From positions 1-24,680 of IMG/VR virus record IMGVR_UViG_3300031669_000223: a DNA stretch of 24,680 nucleotides; one strand, written 5' to 3'. The position numbers and the translations under genes are program-made. Below the pieces are notes generated by a model that was given only the letters and a program-made list of their open reading frames with translations, did no database searches and was not told the DNA's origin. Positions 1 through 5,880 of the stretch are shown in pieces. Source of the DNA: a virus. How positions within the stretch are numbered: position 1 is the stretch's first letter; the number at the start of each line of letters is the position of its first letter.

Positions 1-291
1 ATATGGAATAAATTTGATTTAGGCAGACACATTGAAAAGATGAGGGTTGCACATCCAAAATGGTCTAAGTATCAGTTAAGGTGTTGTCTGTATTGGCAAG
101 GAACTGCGAGAAAACAATTAAGAGAAGCCATAGAAAGACATAAAAGATTTTTTAGTGGTATAATTTTGACTGCTCCAGAAGCCTATGGAGTAAATGTAAC
201 GGAAACAATGAAACAGCTGGGAATAGAGTTGGAATGGCCACCAGAAAAGTATGCTTATCAAATAGCATTAGCTGGGTCGCCTAAACATTAA
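1..291 (+). CDS. 5'-truncated protein resembling DUF2284 C-terminus
   Basis: The frame is open from base 1, so the true start lies upstream; the first in-frame ATG in the window is at 40. The visible ~96 residues include a paired Cys (RCC) and end in PEAYGVNVTETMKQLGIELE followed by WPP and a short hydrophobic strand. That ending is reminiscent of the C-terminus of DUF2284 predicted metal-binding proteins, though this is recalled resemblance only. The role in the phage is unknown. It is followed after about 36 bp by a run of small Cys-containing genes on the same strand, probably one transcript. Confidence 0.6.
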   Translation: MWNKFDLGRHIEKMRVAHPKWSKYQLRCCLYWQGTARKQLREAIERHKRFFSGIILTAPEAYGVNVTETMKQLGIELEWPPEKYAYQIALAGSPKH

Positions 292-327
292 GATTATTGG
301 AGAATAAGTTGATAGAGGAGGGATGAT

Positions 328-495
328 GTGAAATTAGAAAACATACTAAAACTTGAGGATTACTGTGTTAACTATGATAATTCGTATTGTTTTGCTAAAG
401 ACGAAAAGGATGGTGGATTAACCTGTCAAAATTGTATCTATGGGAATGATTTAATTGAAAAGTTACTTGAACTTTTACCAGAGAAAAAGGAATAG
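328..495 (+). CDS. small Cys-containing protein, GTG start
   Basis: A 55-residue protein starting at GTG 328, chosen because a GAGGAGGG ribosome binding site lies just upstream and the nearby ATG at 323 hits a stop after two codons. It has four cysteines near residues 14, 21, 33 and 36, the last two as CQNC, so zinc binding is plausible. The C-terminus is helical and charged. No family is recognised. The next gene repeats the same TAGAGGAGGGATGA ribosome-binding context. Confidence 0.55.
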   Translation: MKLENILKLEDYCVNYDNSYCFAKDEKDGGLTCQNCIYGNDLIEKLLELLPEKKE

Positions 496-507
496 AGGAG
501 GGATGAG

Positions 508-708
508 ATGAGAATTACATTAGAGGCAATAGAAAAGAAATTAAAAGCAGAAGAACCAGAAGATTGCAGGTGTATGTATCAAGGTAAGTTTATAGTTAAG
601 AAAGTGCGAGCAATAAATGATAATACTCAGGTGCAGATATCAAAGGAATGTAACAAGTGTAAAAGAAAGAAAGTAAGCATTATGGGGTGGTTTGAAACTT
701 CTCTGTAA
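508..708 (+). CDS. small Cys-rich protein
   Basis: A 66-residue basic protein preceded by a strong GAGGAGGG site. It has CRC near residue 20 and CNKC near residue 48, spaced as in small beta-ribbon zinc folds, and many Lys/Arg residues, so nucleic-acid or protein binding is possible. The function is unknown. It sits 12 bp after the previous small gene and 17 bp before the next, consistent with one operon of mini-proteins. Confidence 0.6.
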   Translation: MRITLEAIEKKLKAEEPEDCRCMYQGKFIVKKVRAINDNTQVQISKECNKCKRKKVSIMGWFETSL

Positions 709-725
709 ACTTTAGGGAACTTAAG

Positions 726-914
726 ATGCCCAAGCGAAAAGTGAGGAAATGTAAATTTTATCTTGAATATACTTGGGTAGAACCACCGCTTGAAGAAGGC
801 GACAATGGAACGCCTTATACAGAATACGAATGTAAAAAAGCGAAGGGTTATTTTGTAGCAACCTGTGATGGCAATAAAAAACTTTGTAACTTAAAAGAAA
901 ATCAGGAGGCTTAA
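726..914 (+). CDS. small Cys-containing hypothetical protein
   Basis: A 62-residue protein with cysteines at residues 9, 36, 47 and 54, interspersed with aromatic and Lys/Arg residues. The spacing could support a single zinc site or disulfides, and no family is recognised. An AGGGAAC stretch upstream serves as a modest ribosome binding site. The stop codon directly abuts the ATG of the next small gene, indicating coupled translation. Confidence 0.55.
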   Translation: MPKRKVRKCKFYLEYTWVEPPLEEGDNGTPYTEYECKKAKGYFVATCDGNKKLCNLKENQEA

Positions 915-1007
915 ATGAGTGAGTTATGGTTTATTGAAGAGGAAAAGCAATTAAGATATTATTCTTGGGGAATTTGGGAAGAACAGGGTTTGATTGAGGA
1001 GGACTAA
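915..1007 (+). CDS. 30-residue acidic mini-protein
   Basis: A 30-residue frame (MSELWFIEEEKQ...) starting immediately after the previous stop, with AGGAGG about 6 bases upstream inside the end of that gene. It ends in a TAATG overlap with the next gene. The product is acidic and rich in Trp and Tyr. The tight start/stop coupling and good ribosome binding site favour a real gene, but the short length leaves doubt. Function unknown. Confidence 0.5.
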   Translation: MSELWFIEEEKQLRYYSWGIWEEQGLIEED

Positions 1008-1306
1008 TGAACGCAAGAGAGGAAATATTTAATCTTTTAAGAAAGACTTTATGTAATGAAACGACTGACTGCGAGAATTATCCTGAATGCGTTAATAGTG
1101 GAGACCTGGATGGATGTCCACCGCTTGATTTAGCCCAAGTCATCCTTGACGCAGGATTTGTCAGGCTGGAGGATGTGGAAGTTGATAAGAAGAAAGTGGA
1201 AGAGAAGTTATCAGGATGTGGGATTTCCGAGCATTATCATATTCCATTTATAGCAAAAGTTATCGCCGAAGCAAAGGGAATTTTGAGGGTGAAGGAGGGG
1301 AAATGA
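1007..1306 (+). CDS. hypothetical protein with Cys cluster
   Basis: A 99-residue protein. The first half has cysteines near residues 16, 22, 28 and 37 (CNETTDCENYPEC...GC), possibly one metal site, followed by a mostly helical, charged second half. A GAGGAGG site lies just upstream. The start overlaps the stop of the preceding mini-gene by one base, and its own TGA overlaps the next start as ATGA. No family recognised. Confidence 0.65.
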   Translation: MNAREEIFNLLRKTLCNETTDCENYPECVNSGDLDGCPPLDLAQVILDAGFVRLEDVEVDKKKVEEKLSGCGISEHYHIPFIAKVIAEAKGILRVKEGK

Positions 1307-1482
1307 ACAAAATTCATAAAGATAAACCCTATTGGAAATATACAAAAAAAGAAATAAAACATTTGAAGGAAAAACACAATCTCGCTCCCTGTGTGTATTG
1401 TGGCGTTTTAATCCCAAGCTGTCTCGTATCCTGTGAAAGCTGTGGTTATCTTGAAGATAAAGGATTAGAAAAGGTAGATTAA
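1303..1482 (+). CDS. small zinc-ribbon-like protein
   Basis: A 59-residue protein. An upstream in-frame ATG exists at 1216, but 1303 is preferred because it has a GGAGGGG site and an ATGA overlap with the preceding stop. A basic N-terminal helix is followed by CVYC near residue 30 and CESC near residue 44, with an extra Cys at 40. This resembles a rubredoxin/zinc-ribbon knuckle pair. Likely a zinc-binding mini-protein; partner unknown. Confidence 0.65.
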   Translation: MNKIHKDKPYWKYTKKEIKHLKEKHNLAPCVYCGVLIPSCLVSCESCGYLEDKGLEKVD

Positions 1483-1494
1483 AGGAGGCAAAGA

Positions 1495-1710
1495 ATGATT
1501 CAGCAGAAAGTGGTTTATATTGCCAAATGTGGCAAATGCGGAAAGGATTTTAATCGTTGGCGACAAGACGAACGCCTTATTTCTCCTTTGTTATGCGGAG
1601 AAACTTTAGGATATACCAAAAAATACTTAACTTGGCTTCTTAAACTTGATGGTTGGAAACGCAAGGGCAAGAAGTGGTTCTGCCCGGATTGTTGGGAAGG
1701 GAAGAAATGA
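1495..1710 (+). CDS. small zinc-ribbon protein
   Basis: A 71-residue basic protein with CGKC at residues 12-15 and CPDC near residue 63, a typical split zinc-ribbon arrangement, with an intervening Trp/Lys-rich region. An AAAGGAGG site lies upstream. Its stop overlaps the next start as ATGA at 1707. Zinc-dependent nucleic-acid or protein binding is plausible, but no named family is recognised. Confidence 0.65.
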   Translation: MIQQKVVYIAKCGKCGKDFNRWRQDERLISPLLCGETLGYTKKYLTWLLKLDGWKRKGKKWFCPDCWEGKK

Positions 1711-1904
1711 AAATAAGAAGGCAAACTTGCGGAGCATATTTTAAGGGTAGAGATGGCAGGGGAACTTGCGATACACAATGTCAATGGTATACACCAAAAA
1801 CATTATGTCCTTGTTCGGCAGAGATGATAAAGCGGTTTCCAGATGCGTATGAATTAGGAAAGTATTATGAGAAAAGAAGAAAGAGGCAGGAGTTCCCGGA
1901 ATGA
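1707..1904 (+). CDS. small Cys-rich protein
   Basis: A 65-residue protein. The frame is open further upstream (ATG 1653), but 1707 fits the ATGA overlap with the preceding gene and a GGAAGGGAAG site. Cysteines at residues 8, 21, 25, 34 and 36 make a compact Cys cluster, followed by a basic helix rich in Lys/Arg. Probable zinc binder of unknown function. Its TGA overlaps the next ATG at 1901. Confidence 0.6.
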   Translation: MKIRRQTCGAYFKGRDGRGTCDTQCQWYTPKTLCPCSAEMIKRFPDAYELGKYYEKRRKRQEFPE

Positions 1905-2218
1905 GAAGGAAAAGAAAGAGAATAGAAAATTTGGATACGATATTTATTTGGGGATGGTTGCTGGAGATAGAATATTTTTGTCATCTCCGGCGTTCTATAA
2001 TACCCCAGACAGCTGTATGGGTCTACAAATGCCCACTTTGTGGGAAGGAATTCCTTGATGTTGATAATCGGACCTGGTATGAATTTGAGAAGAAATGCCG
2101 AGAGCATGTGAGTAAGGATTATTGGTATAGGTATAGCAAAAGGGTTGTAACAATGAAGTTTATTAAGACCAAGATAAAAATAGCAAAGATGACAATCTGT
2201 TACAATGACTGCCCCTGA
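1901..2218 (+). CDS. hypothetical protein with CPLC zinc knuckle
   Basis: A 105-residue very basic protein that starts within the stop of the previous gene (ATGA). A central CPLCGKEF motif at about residues 44-51 looks like half of a C2H2 or zinc-ribbon finger, with possible partners C67/H69. The C-terminus is Lys-rich and contains one more Cys pair. A ribosome binding site (GGCAGGAG) lies in the preceding gene. Function unknown. Confidence 0.55.
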   Translation: MRRKRKRIENLDTIFIWGWLLEIEYFCHLRRSIIPQTAVWVYKCPLCGKEFLDVDNRTWYEFEKKCREHVSKDYWYRYSKRVVTMKFIKTKIKIAKMTICYNDCP

Positions 2219-2250
2219 AAATATGGCTAACGGAAAGGGAAGGTCGGTTA

Positions 2251-2436
2251 ATGACTAAATTAGAACAAGCAGTTAAAGATTGGTTGACCCTACCAATGCA
2301 ACATCTTGATTATAAATTAAATCTTAATGAGTATCTTGAAAAGAAAAAGATTAAGGCAACAGAGGAAGAAATGGAAAGCGCGGTTGAGAAGATGAGTAAT
2401 GGGAAAATTTGTAATGAGGGGAGGGAGAAGCCATGA
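2251..2436 (+). CDS. small helical hypothetical protein
   Basis: A 61-residue, mostly helical, charged protein with no recognised motif. The upstream AAGGGAAGG stretch is a reasonable ribosome binding site. It overlaps the start of the RuvC-like gene by four bases (ATGA at 2433), so the two are probably translationally coupled. Confidence 0.55.
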   Translation: MTKLEQAVKDWLTLPMQHLDYKLNLNEYLEKKKIKATEEEMESAVEKMSNGKICNEGREKP

Positions 2437-2894
2437 TAATCTTAGGAATAGATCCCGGGTCCGAAAATAGTTGGTGGGTAATATGGGATACAGAAAAGCA
2501 AAGAATTATTGAAAAAGGAATATTCCTTAATACAGACTTCCCAGTAGCCTTTGAAGTAGATATCGTAGTAATAGAGGATATCCAGTGTTTTGGAATGCCT
2601 GTCGGTAAAAGTGTTTTTGAAACTGCTAAGGCTATCGGTAGATTTTTAGAGAGGGCAGAAAACCGGCACATACCAATAGTTCAGATTGGGCGCCGGGAAA
2701 TTAAACTCCATTTTTGTAATTCCACCAAGGCTAAAGATAGCAATATAAGACAGGCAATAATAGACCGCTTCGGTGGGAAAGAAAAAGCAATCGGGTATAA
2801 GAAAAGTCCAGGCGTGTTGTATGGAGTGAAAGCTGACCTTTGGTCATGCCTTGCCTTATGTTTATGGTTTGAAGAGCAACCGGAGGGGAAATAA
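2433..2894 (+). CDS. RuvC-like Holliday junction resolvase
   Basis: A 153-residue protein of the RNase H-like/RuvC superfamily. The N-terminal strand has GIDPG with Asp7, a second acidic position lies in VIEDIQ (Glu48/Asp49), and the C-terminal KADLWSCLAL supplies Asp135 in the place of the usual HxxDA helix. The length matches RuvC-type resolvases (150-175 aa). Known family role: metal-dependent cleavage of four-way junctions or branched DNA, here likely to debranch replicated phage DNA before packaging. A GGGAGGGAG site precedes the start. A divergent RNase H-like nuclease of other specificity remains possible. Confidence 0.8.
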   Translation: MIILGIDPGSENSWWVIWDTEKQRIIEKGIFLNTDFPVAFEVDIVVIEDIQCFGMPVGKSVFETAKAIGRFLERAENRHIPIVQIGRREIKLHFCNSTKAKDSNIRQAIIDRFGGKEKAIGYKKSPGVLYGVKADLWSCLALCLWFEEQPEGK

Positions 2895-3070
2895 TGGACA
2901 CTTCAAAAGATTATTGGGAGACTAATATTCTTTGGTTTCTAAACCGAAAACAAATGTGGCTATATCTTTTAACTCATCATAAAGTTTTATGGACTCATAT
3001 TTTTGCTTCAATTCTTTACATATTTATCTATGAATATTACTTTCTAAAGAGTTGGGAAAGGTCTAAATAA
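2894..3070 (+). CDS. small single-pass membrane protein
   Basis: A 58-residue protein starting in a TAATG overlap with the resolvase stop, with CGGAGGGG just upstream. Residues about 33-51 form a hydrophobic aromatic segment (TM), flanked by basic residues on both sides; the N-terminal part is amphipathic with several Trp residues. It could be a small holin-like or host-membrane protein, but nothing specific identifies it. Confidence 0.55.
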   Translation: MDTSKDYWETNILWFLNRKQMWLYLLTHHKVLWTHIFASILYIFIYEYYFLKSWERSK

Positions 3071-3087
3071 TTAAGGGGAGGATTGGG

Positions 3088-3756
3088 TTGAGTAAAAAGA
3101 ATAAGTTATATGGTACTGGGTTTTCTAAAGGCTCATTTGAACGAATGGTAGAAGTAAATCAGGGCTATAATAAAACTATTGACGGACTTTATAAGAGGAG
3201 GTCAAAGATGAAATTTGAAGCTTATGAACTTTTAGTGTTATGTCGTTTAGCGAAAAATTTTAGGCAACAAGTAGAGAAGATTTTAAAAAAGTTACCAGAA
3301 AGAGAACGCAATGTTTTAAAATTTAGAGTTTTTAATGAGTTTACATTAGAAAAGGTTGCTAAAATTATCGGTGTTACAAGAGAAAGAATAAGACAACTTG
3401 AAGCAAAGGCACTCAGGAAACTTAATTGGCAACTCCAATTTGGTAATGTTTCTTTCTATCTAAATTATAAAGAAGGCAAACCTATTACACAAAAAATTAT
3501 CAAAGTTATTATTCCAAAAGATTTATCAGAAATTCCGATTCGTTTCGTTTCGGATTGGTCTGTTAGAACTTTGAATTGTTTTGGTAGAGCAAAAATAAAA
3601 ACTTTAGGGGATCTCAAAAAATATAAATTAGATGGCTCTGTTTATGATAGGGAGAGTTTATTAGGTTTTCGGCAATTTGGGAAGAAATCTTTAGCAGAAG
3701 TAAGAAGTAAATTGGCTGGATTTTTAGTTTATACTTTATTTAAGGAGGGAAAATGA
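3088..3756 (+). CDS. sigma70 region 4 / RNAP alpha-CTD fusion regulator
   Basis: A 222-residue protein starting at TTG 3088 after AAGGGGAGGA. Residues about 62-115 are a sigma70 region 4: LPERERNVL, then a helix-turn-helix ending in [18 protein letters not shown]. Residues about 149-212 are an RNA polymerase alpha C-terminal domain: [10 protein letters not shown] and FGKKSLAEV. The alpha-CTD residues known in E. coli to contact UP-element DNA (R265, N268, C269, G296, K298, S299) all have counterparts: R160, N163, C164, G198, K200, S201. So one polypeptide carries both a -35-reading and an UP-element-reading module. It has no sigma region 2, so it cannot melt promoters alone. Inferred role: retargeting or competing with host RNA polymerase. 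An internal ATG at 3208 may give a shorter form. Confidence 0.88.
   Translation: MSKKNKLYGTGFSKGSFERMVEVNQGYNKTIDGLYKRRSKMKFEAYELLVLCRLAKNFRQQVEKILKKLPERERNVLKFRVFNEFTLEKVAKIIGVTRERIRQLEAKALRKLNWQLQFGNVSFYLNYKEGKPITQKIIKVIIPKDLSEIPIRFVSDWSVRTLNCFGRAKIKTLGDLKKYKLDGSVYDRESLLGFRQFGKKSLAEVRSKLAGFLVYTLFKEGK
3196..3210 (+). promoter_or_regulatory. internal Shine-Dalgarno and in-frame ATG
   Basis: AGAGGAGGT followed by ATG at 3208 lies inside the sigma4/alpha-CTD gene, in frame (codon 41). It is at least as good as the site at the TTG start. Initiation here would give a 182-residue protein keeping both DNA-binding domains but losing the basic N-terminal 40 residues. It could be the true start or a second start. 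Confidence 0.45.
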
Positions 3757-4058
3757 AACACTACACCTTAAAACAGGCACAAAAAGAAATTAGCAATAGT
3801 ACTGATTATAAGTTAGCAAAAAGGGTTTCTATTAAGAAATGGAAAGAGATAGTAAAATACGGGCAAAGATATTATGGCATAGGTGATGAGTGTGGTTTTT
3901 GTTTAGTATCCAGAAATATACTATTTGAAAAGGGAATGAGGGCTTTTGGCTGTAGGGTTTGTCCTCAAAATGGTAAAATCTGTGATGATAGAATAGAAGA
4001 TGAAATGACAAAAATTACTATGAAAGAAATTTTAAAAGAATTAAGGAGCAAAAAATGA
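3753..4058 (+). CDS. hypothetical Cys-rich protein
   Basis: A 101-residue protein overlapping the preceding stop (ATGA at 3753), with AAGGAGGG upstream. The N-terminal half is basic and helical. The central part has CGFC and then [11 protein letters not shown], a four- to five-cysteine set consistent with a zinc site. It ends in a charged helix and is coupled through an ATGA overlap to the next gene. Family not recognised. Confidence 0.65.
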   Translation: MKHYTLKQAQKEISNSTDYKLAKRVSIKKWKEIVKYGQRYYGIGDECGFCLVSRNILFEKGMRAFGCRVCPQNGKICDDRIEDEMTKITMKEILKELRSKK

Positions 4059-4288
4059 TTTGGCTGATTGTTTTAGGTATCCTACTATTTTACGGTGGCT
4101 ATATCTTGTCTGGTCTGCTCACGCAGTACAAGGATGACAGAATCCGGGAATTGGAAGGTTTTATTATCAGGATCGCGGAGGCAGACGCGAAGAAGAGGGA
4201 ACAGGAGCTAAAGTTTGTCCAGGAACTTTTTGAACCGAAGGAGGCAGATGAACAACGAATTAGATCCGAAAATCCAAAGCCTCATTAA
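4055..4288 (+). CDS. N-terminally anchored membrane protein with coiled coil
   Basis: A 77-residue protein. Residues 1-22 are a hydrophobic segment ([20 protein letters not shown]) followed by a charged helix of about 45 residues likely to form a coiled coil. The layout resembles small phage inner-membrane proteins such as spanin-like or holin-accessory proteins, but no lysis enzyme lies beside it. The start overlaps the previous stop; its 3' end overlaps the next gene by about 40 bp. Confidence 0.6.
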   Translation: MIWLIVLGILLFYGGYILSGLLTQYKDDRIRELEGFIIRIAEADAKKREQELKFVQELFEPKEADEQRIRSENPKPH

Positions 4289-4481
4289 AGAACACCGGGA
4301 GACACAACACCGGGTTGTAGAACTTACAAAAAAGAGAAATGCTTGGCTTGTAAAATCAAGGCAACAGGGATTTTCTTACAAAAAATTATCGCTTGAGTTT
4401 GGGATAAGTGAGAAAAGGATCAGGCAGATAATTAGCAGAAGTCAAGGGTATGGTAAAATTTCTTTATCGTCGGGGAATTGA
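4248..4481 (+). CDS. small sigma4-like HTH protein
   Basis: A 77-residue basic protein. The frame opens upstream (ATG 4215), but 4248 has an ideal GAAGGAGG site. Residues about 43-66 (FSYKKLSLEFGISEKRIRQI) look like the recognition helix-turn-helix of sigma70 region 4 or related HTH proteins, and the N-terminal 35 residues are a charged helix. It is the second sigma4-like protein in this operon after the fusion at 3088, so a transcriptional role is likely. The target is unknown. Confidence 0.65.
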   Translation: MNNELDPKIQSLIKEHRETQHRVVELTKKRNAWLVKSRQQGFSYKKLSLEFGISEKRIRQIISRSQGYGKISLSSGN

Positions 4482-4500
4482 AAATAAATAAAAATAACAC

Positions 4501-4529
4501 TTGACAAGATTTGGCTATTGATGTATACT
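4501..4529 (+). promoter_or_regulatory. consensus sigma70 promoter
   Basis: TTGACA (4501-4506), exactly 17 bp, then TATACT (4524-4529). The predicted start site is near 4536, giving a leader of about 20 nt before the ATG at 4556. It is one of the best host-type promoters in the window and separates the accessory operon from the small regulator gene. Confidence 0.85.
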
Positions 4530-4543
4530 TTCTACAGTAGAAA
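4529..4543 (+). promoter_or_regulatory. 15-bp palindromic operator candidate
   Basis: TTTCTACAGTAGAAA is a perfect 7-1-7 inverted repeat abutting the -10 box and covering the predicted +1. The position is ideal for repression by a dimeric protein such as the ribbon-helix-helix-like product encoded next. A related half-site, CTGTAGAAA, occurs at 4744-4752 just after that gene. Confidence 0.55.
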
Positions 4544-4555
4544 AGGAGAAGCAAA

Positions 4556-4723
4556 ATGGGAGTAGAAACAGACAAAATCACAGTTACTTTTTATGGCAAA
4601 GAAGAATGCGAAAAACTGGCTAACCCTTTCAGGAAGAAAGCACTTAAAAAATATCGTTCTTTGAATAATGCTTTAAAGAAGATAATAAAAGAATGGTTAG
4701 AGAAACACCGAGATAGTACTTAA
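4556..4723 (+). CDS. ribbon-helix-helix-like regulator
   Basis: A 55-residue basic protein with an N-terminal beta strand (KITVTFYG), then two helices ending in NNALKKIIKEWLEKH. The size and strand-helix-helix order fit Arc/MetJ/CopG-type ribbon-helix-helix DNA-binding proteins, which dimerise and insert the strand into the major groove. It follows its own consensus promoter with a palindrome over the start site, so autoregulation is inferred. AAAGGAG is the ribosome binding site. Sequence support for the fold is by pattern only. Confidence 0.65.
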   Translation: MGVETDKITVTFYGKEECEKLANPFRKKALKKYRSLNNALKKIIKEWLEKHRDST

Positions 4724-4777
4724 TTTTTTTTGTCTTTGCGTTGCTGTAGAAAAACCAAAGTAAAGGAGGTAGTAAAG

Positions 4778-4870
4778 ATGGGCCCGGAAACTGTCCTGGT
4801 ATGGCATACCTGCCGAGTCTTGGTTTATCTCTTGATTGTGTTGATGTTGGCGCTTTCGTTTAAAATTTAG
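4778..4870 (+). CDS. 30-residue transmembrane peptide
   Basis: A tiny frame with a near-perfect AAAGGAGGT site 8 bases upstream of ATG 4778. After ten residues (MGPETVLVWH) it is nearly all hydrophobic (CRVLVYLLIVLMLALSF), forming one membrane helix. It stops 13 bp before the next gene. The ribosome binding site strongly favours expression; the function is unknown. Confidence 0.5.
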   Translation: MGPETVLVWHTCRVLVYLLIVLMLALSFKI

Positions 4871-4883
4871 AAAGGAGGGTTGA

Positions 4884-5567
4884 ATGGTTGACAAATGGAT
4901 TAAGAGATGGGAAGTTCCAAAATCTTCTGGAGAGGGTGTTTGGATCGTGGCACTTGATAAACAGGGGAATTATGGCTGTAGTTGTCCCTTGTGGAAGTTC
5001 CGTAGGGAAGAGTGTCATCACATATTACAAGTAAAAAATAATGGTGGTGAACAGGTCAAGAACTTAACAGAAGAAGAAAGGGCAGAGTTAAAACTAAAGG
5101 CTTATGCTGAGAAAGGTTACAGATATTATACTTGGTATAATGAGCCTTTATTCTCTCATGAACGCCAGAGTTTAGAAGATTTAAAGAATTGGAAACTAAT
5201 TGATGATGTTAAAACTTTTGCCAGGAAAGGTATCTATCGAACTCAACGGGTTGTCTTGATTAAAGAGAATCCTTTAGCCTATGAGAATGAATTTACTAAC
5301 TTTGTTAAGTTACTCAAGAGTTGTAACTTTAGGAAAAGATTTAGCAGGAATCCTTTAAGGTCCGGGATTTGGAGTAGTGATTATTGGGTATCTCAGAAAG
5401 AATTAAGGAAAGAATTAAGGCAAAGATGGTTTGATATTACTCAACACATTATTTATAACAAGACTGGTATTATCAATTCTAATTTGCCTAAAGGGTCTGT
5501 CTATAATAATGGGGAATGGGGAAAGAGAATCGTTAATTTACAGAGGCATTTTAGGTTTTTAAAGTAG
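4884..5567 (+). CDS. SWIM zinc-finger protein
   Basis: A 227-residue protein with an AAAGGAGGG site. The N-terminal ~50 residues carry a SWIM-type zinc motif, CxCx(n)CxH: Cys32, Cys34, Cys44 and His46. SWIM domains bind DNA or proteins and occur in transposases, SWI/SNF-related and other nuclear or phage proteins. The remaining ~175 residues are basic with many Trp, Tyr and Arg and no recognised catalytic motif. It is the last gene before the hairpin-rich gap. The role is unknown; nucleic-acid binding is the best inference. Confidence 0.7.
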   Translation: MVDKWIKRWEVPKSSGEGVWIVALDKQGNYGCSCPLWKFRREECHHILQVKNNGGEQVKNLTEEERAELKLKAYAEKGYRYYTWYNEPLFSHERQSLEDLKNWKLIDDVKTFARKGIYRTQRVVLIKENPLAYENEFTNFVKLLKSCNFRKRFSRNPLRSGIWSSDYWVSQKELRKELRQRWFDITQHIIYNKTGIINSNLPKGSVYNNGEWGKRIVNLQRHFRFLK

Positions 5568-5570
5568 TTA

Positions 5571-5595
5571 GGGAAGGGAACTCCCCTCCCAAAAA
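5571..5595 (+). terminator. weak G/C hairpin after SWIM gene
   Basis: GGGAAGGGAACTCCCCTCCC (5571-5590) can fold as a short hairpin just after the SWIM gene stop, followed by an A-rich rather than T-rich tract. That makes it a poor intrinsic terminator on this strand; it may be a 3'-end stabiliser. Confidence 0.3.
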
Positions 5596-5600
5596 TTATA

Positions 5601-5629
5601 TTGACAAACTATAAGTAGGCGGTTAAACT
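5601..5629 (+). promoter_or_regulatory. candidate promoter in hairpin-rich gap
   Basis: TTGACA (5601-5606), 17 bp, then TAAACT (5624-5629), which matches four of six -10 positions. The predicted start is near 5636. Downstream comes a terminator at 5710-5748, so the transcript could be a short RNA of about 110 nt or, by read-through, the packaging genes. Confidence 0.35.
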
Positions 5630-5670
5630 TAATAGTGAGGACTAATCACTATGTCTAACCGCCACTTTTT
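5618..5670 (+). terminator. long bipartite hairpin with T tract
   Basis: The outer stem GGCGGTTA (5618-5625) pairs with TAACCGCC (5656-5663). The inner stem ATAGTGA (5632-5638) pairs with TCACTAT (5646-5652), with a 7-nt loop. TTTTT follows at 5666-5670, so it could act as an intrinsic terminator. Its left arm overlaps the candidate -10 box, so it may alternatively be a protein-binding inverted repeat. Confidence 0.5.
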
Positions 5671-5709
5671 ATTATATTTAGATTTAGGGAATAGTCAAGT
5701 AAATTATTT

Positions 5710-5748
5710 GCCGAGTTATCTATTAGAGATAGATAACCCGGCTTTTTT
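5710..5748 (+). terminator. rho-independent terminator
   Basis: Stem GCCG(A)GTTATCTA (5710-5722) pairs with TAGATAAC(C)CGGC (5730-5742), with one mismatch and a 7-nt loop, followed directly by six T residues. This is the clearest intrinsic terminator in the window. It separates the accessory genes from the packaging genes. Confidence 0.8.
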
Positions 5749-5766
5749 ATTTTATGGAGTATGGAC

Positions 5767-5880
5767 ATGTGGTTCGTAAACCTACTGACTATATTTATAT
5801 TATTACTTACTATAAGATTTATATATTTATTAGTACCAGAGATTATTATAGGAGATGGTTTAAATGAAGAGAAAAGGTAA
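5767..5880 (+). CDS. possible 37-residue membrane peptide
   Basis: The frame starts at ATG 5767 with GGAG seven bases upstream. Residues 1-28 are strongly hydrophobic (MWFVNLLTIFILLLTIRFIY...) and the tail is charged. It overlaps the first 17 bases of the next gene. An alternative frame, 5754-5867, ends in an ATGA overlap with that gene but lacks a ribosome binding site. Either could be a leader peptide; chance is not excluded in such AT-rich DNA. Confidence 0.3.
   Translation: MWFVNLLTIFILLLTIRFIYLLVPEIIIGDGLNEEKR

Noticed and set aside
2205-2258. 17-codon frame starting ATGACTGCC
   Set aside because: Too short, no ribosome binding site, overlaps two better-supported genes.
5651-5779. 42-codon frame running through the strong terminator at 5710-5748
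   Set aside because: It crosses both hairpins and has a poorly spaced ribosome binding site; better explained by RNA structure.
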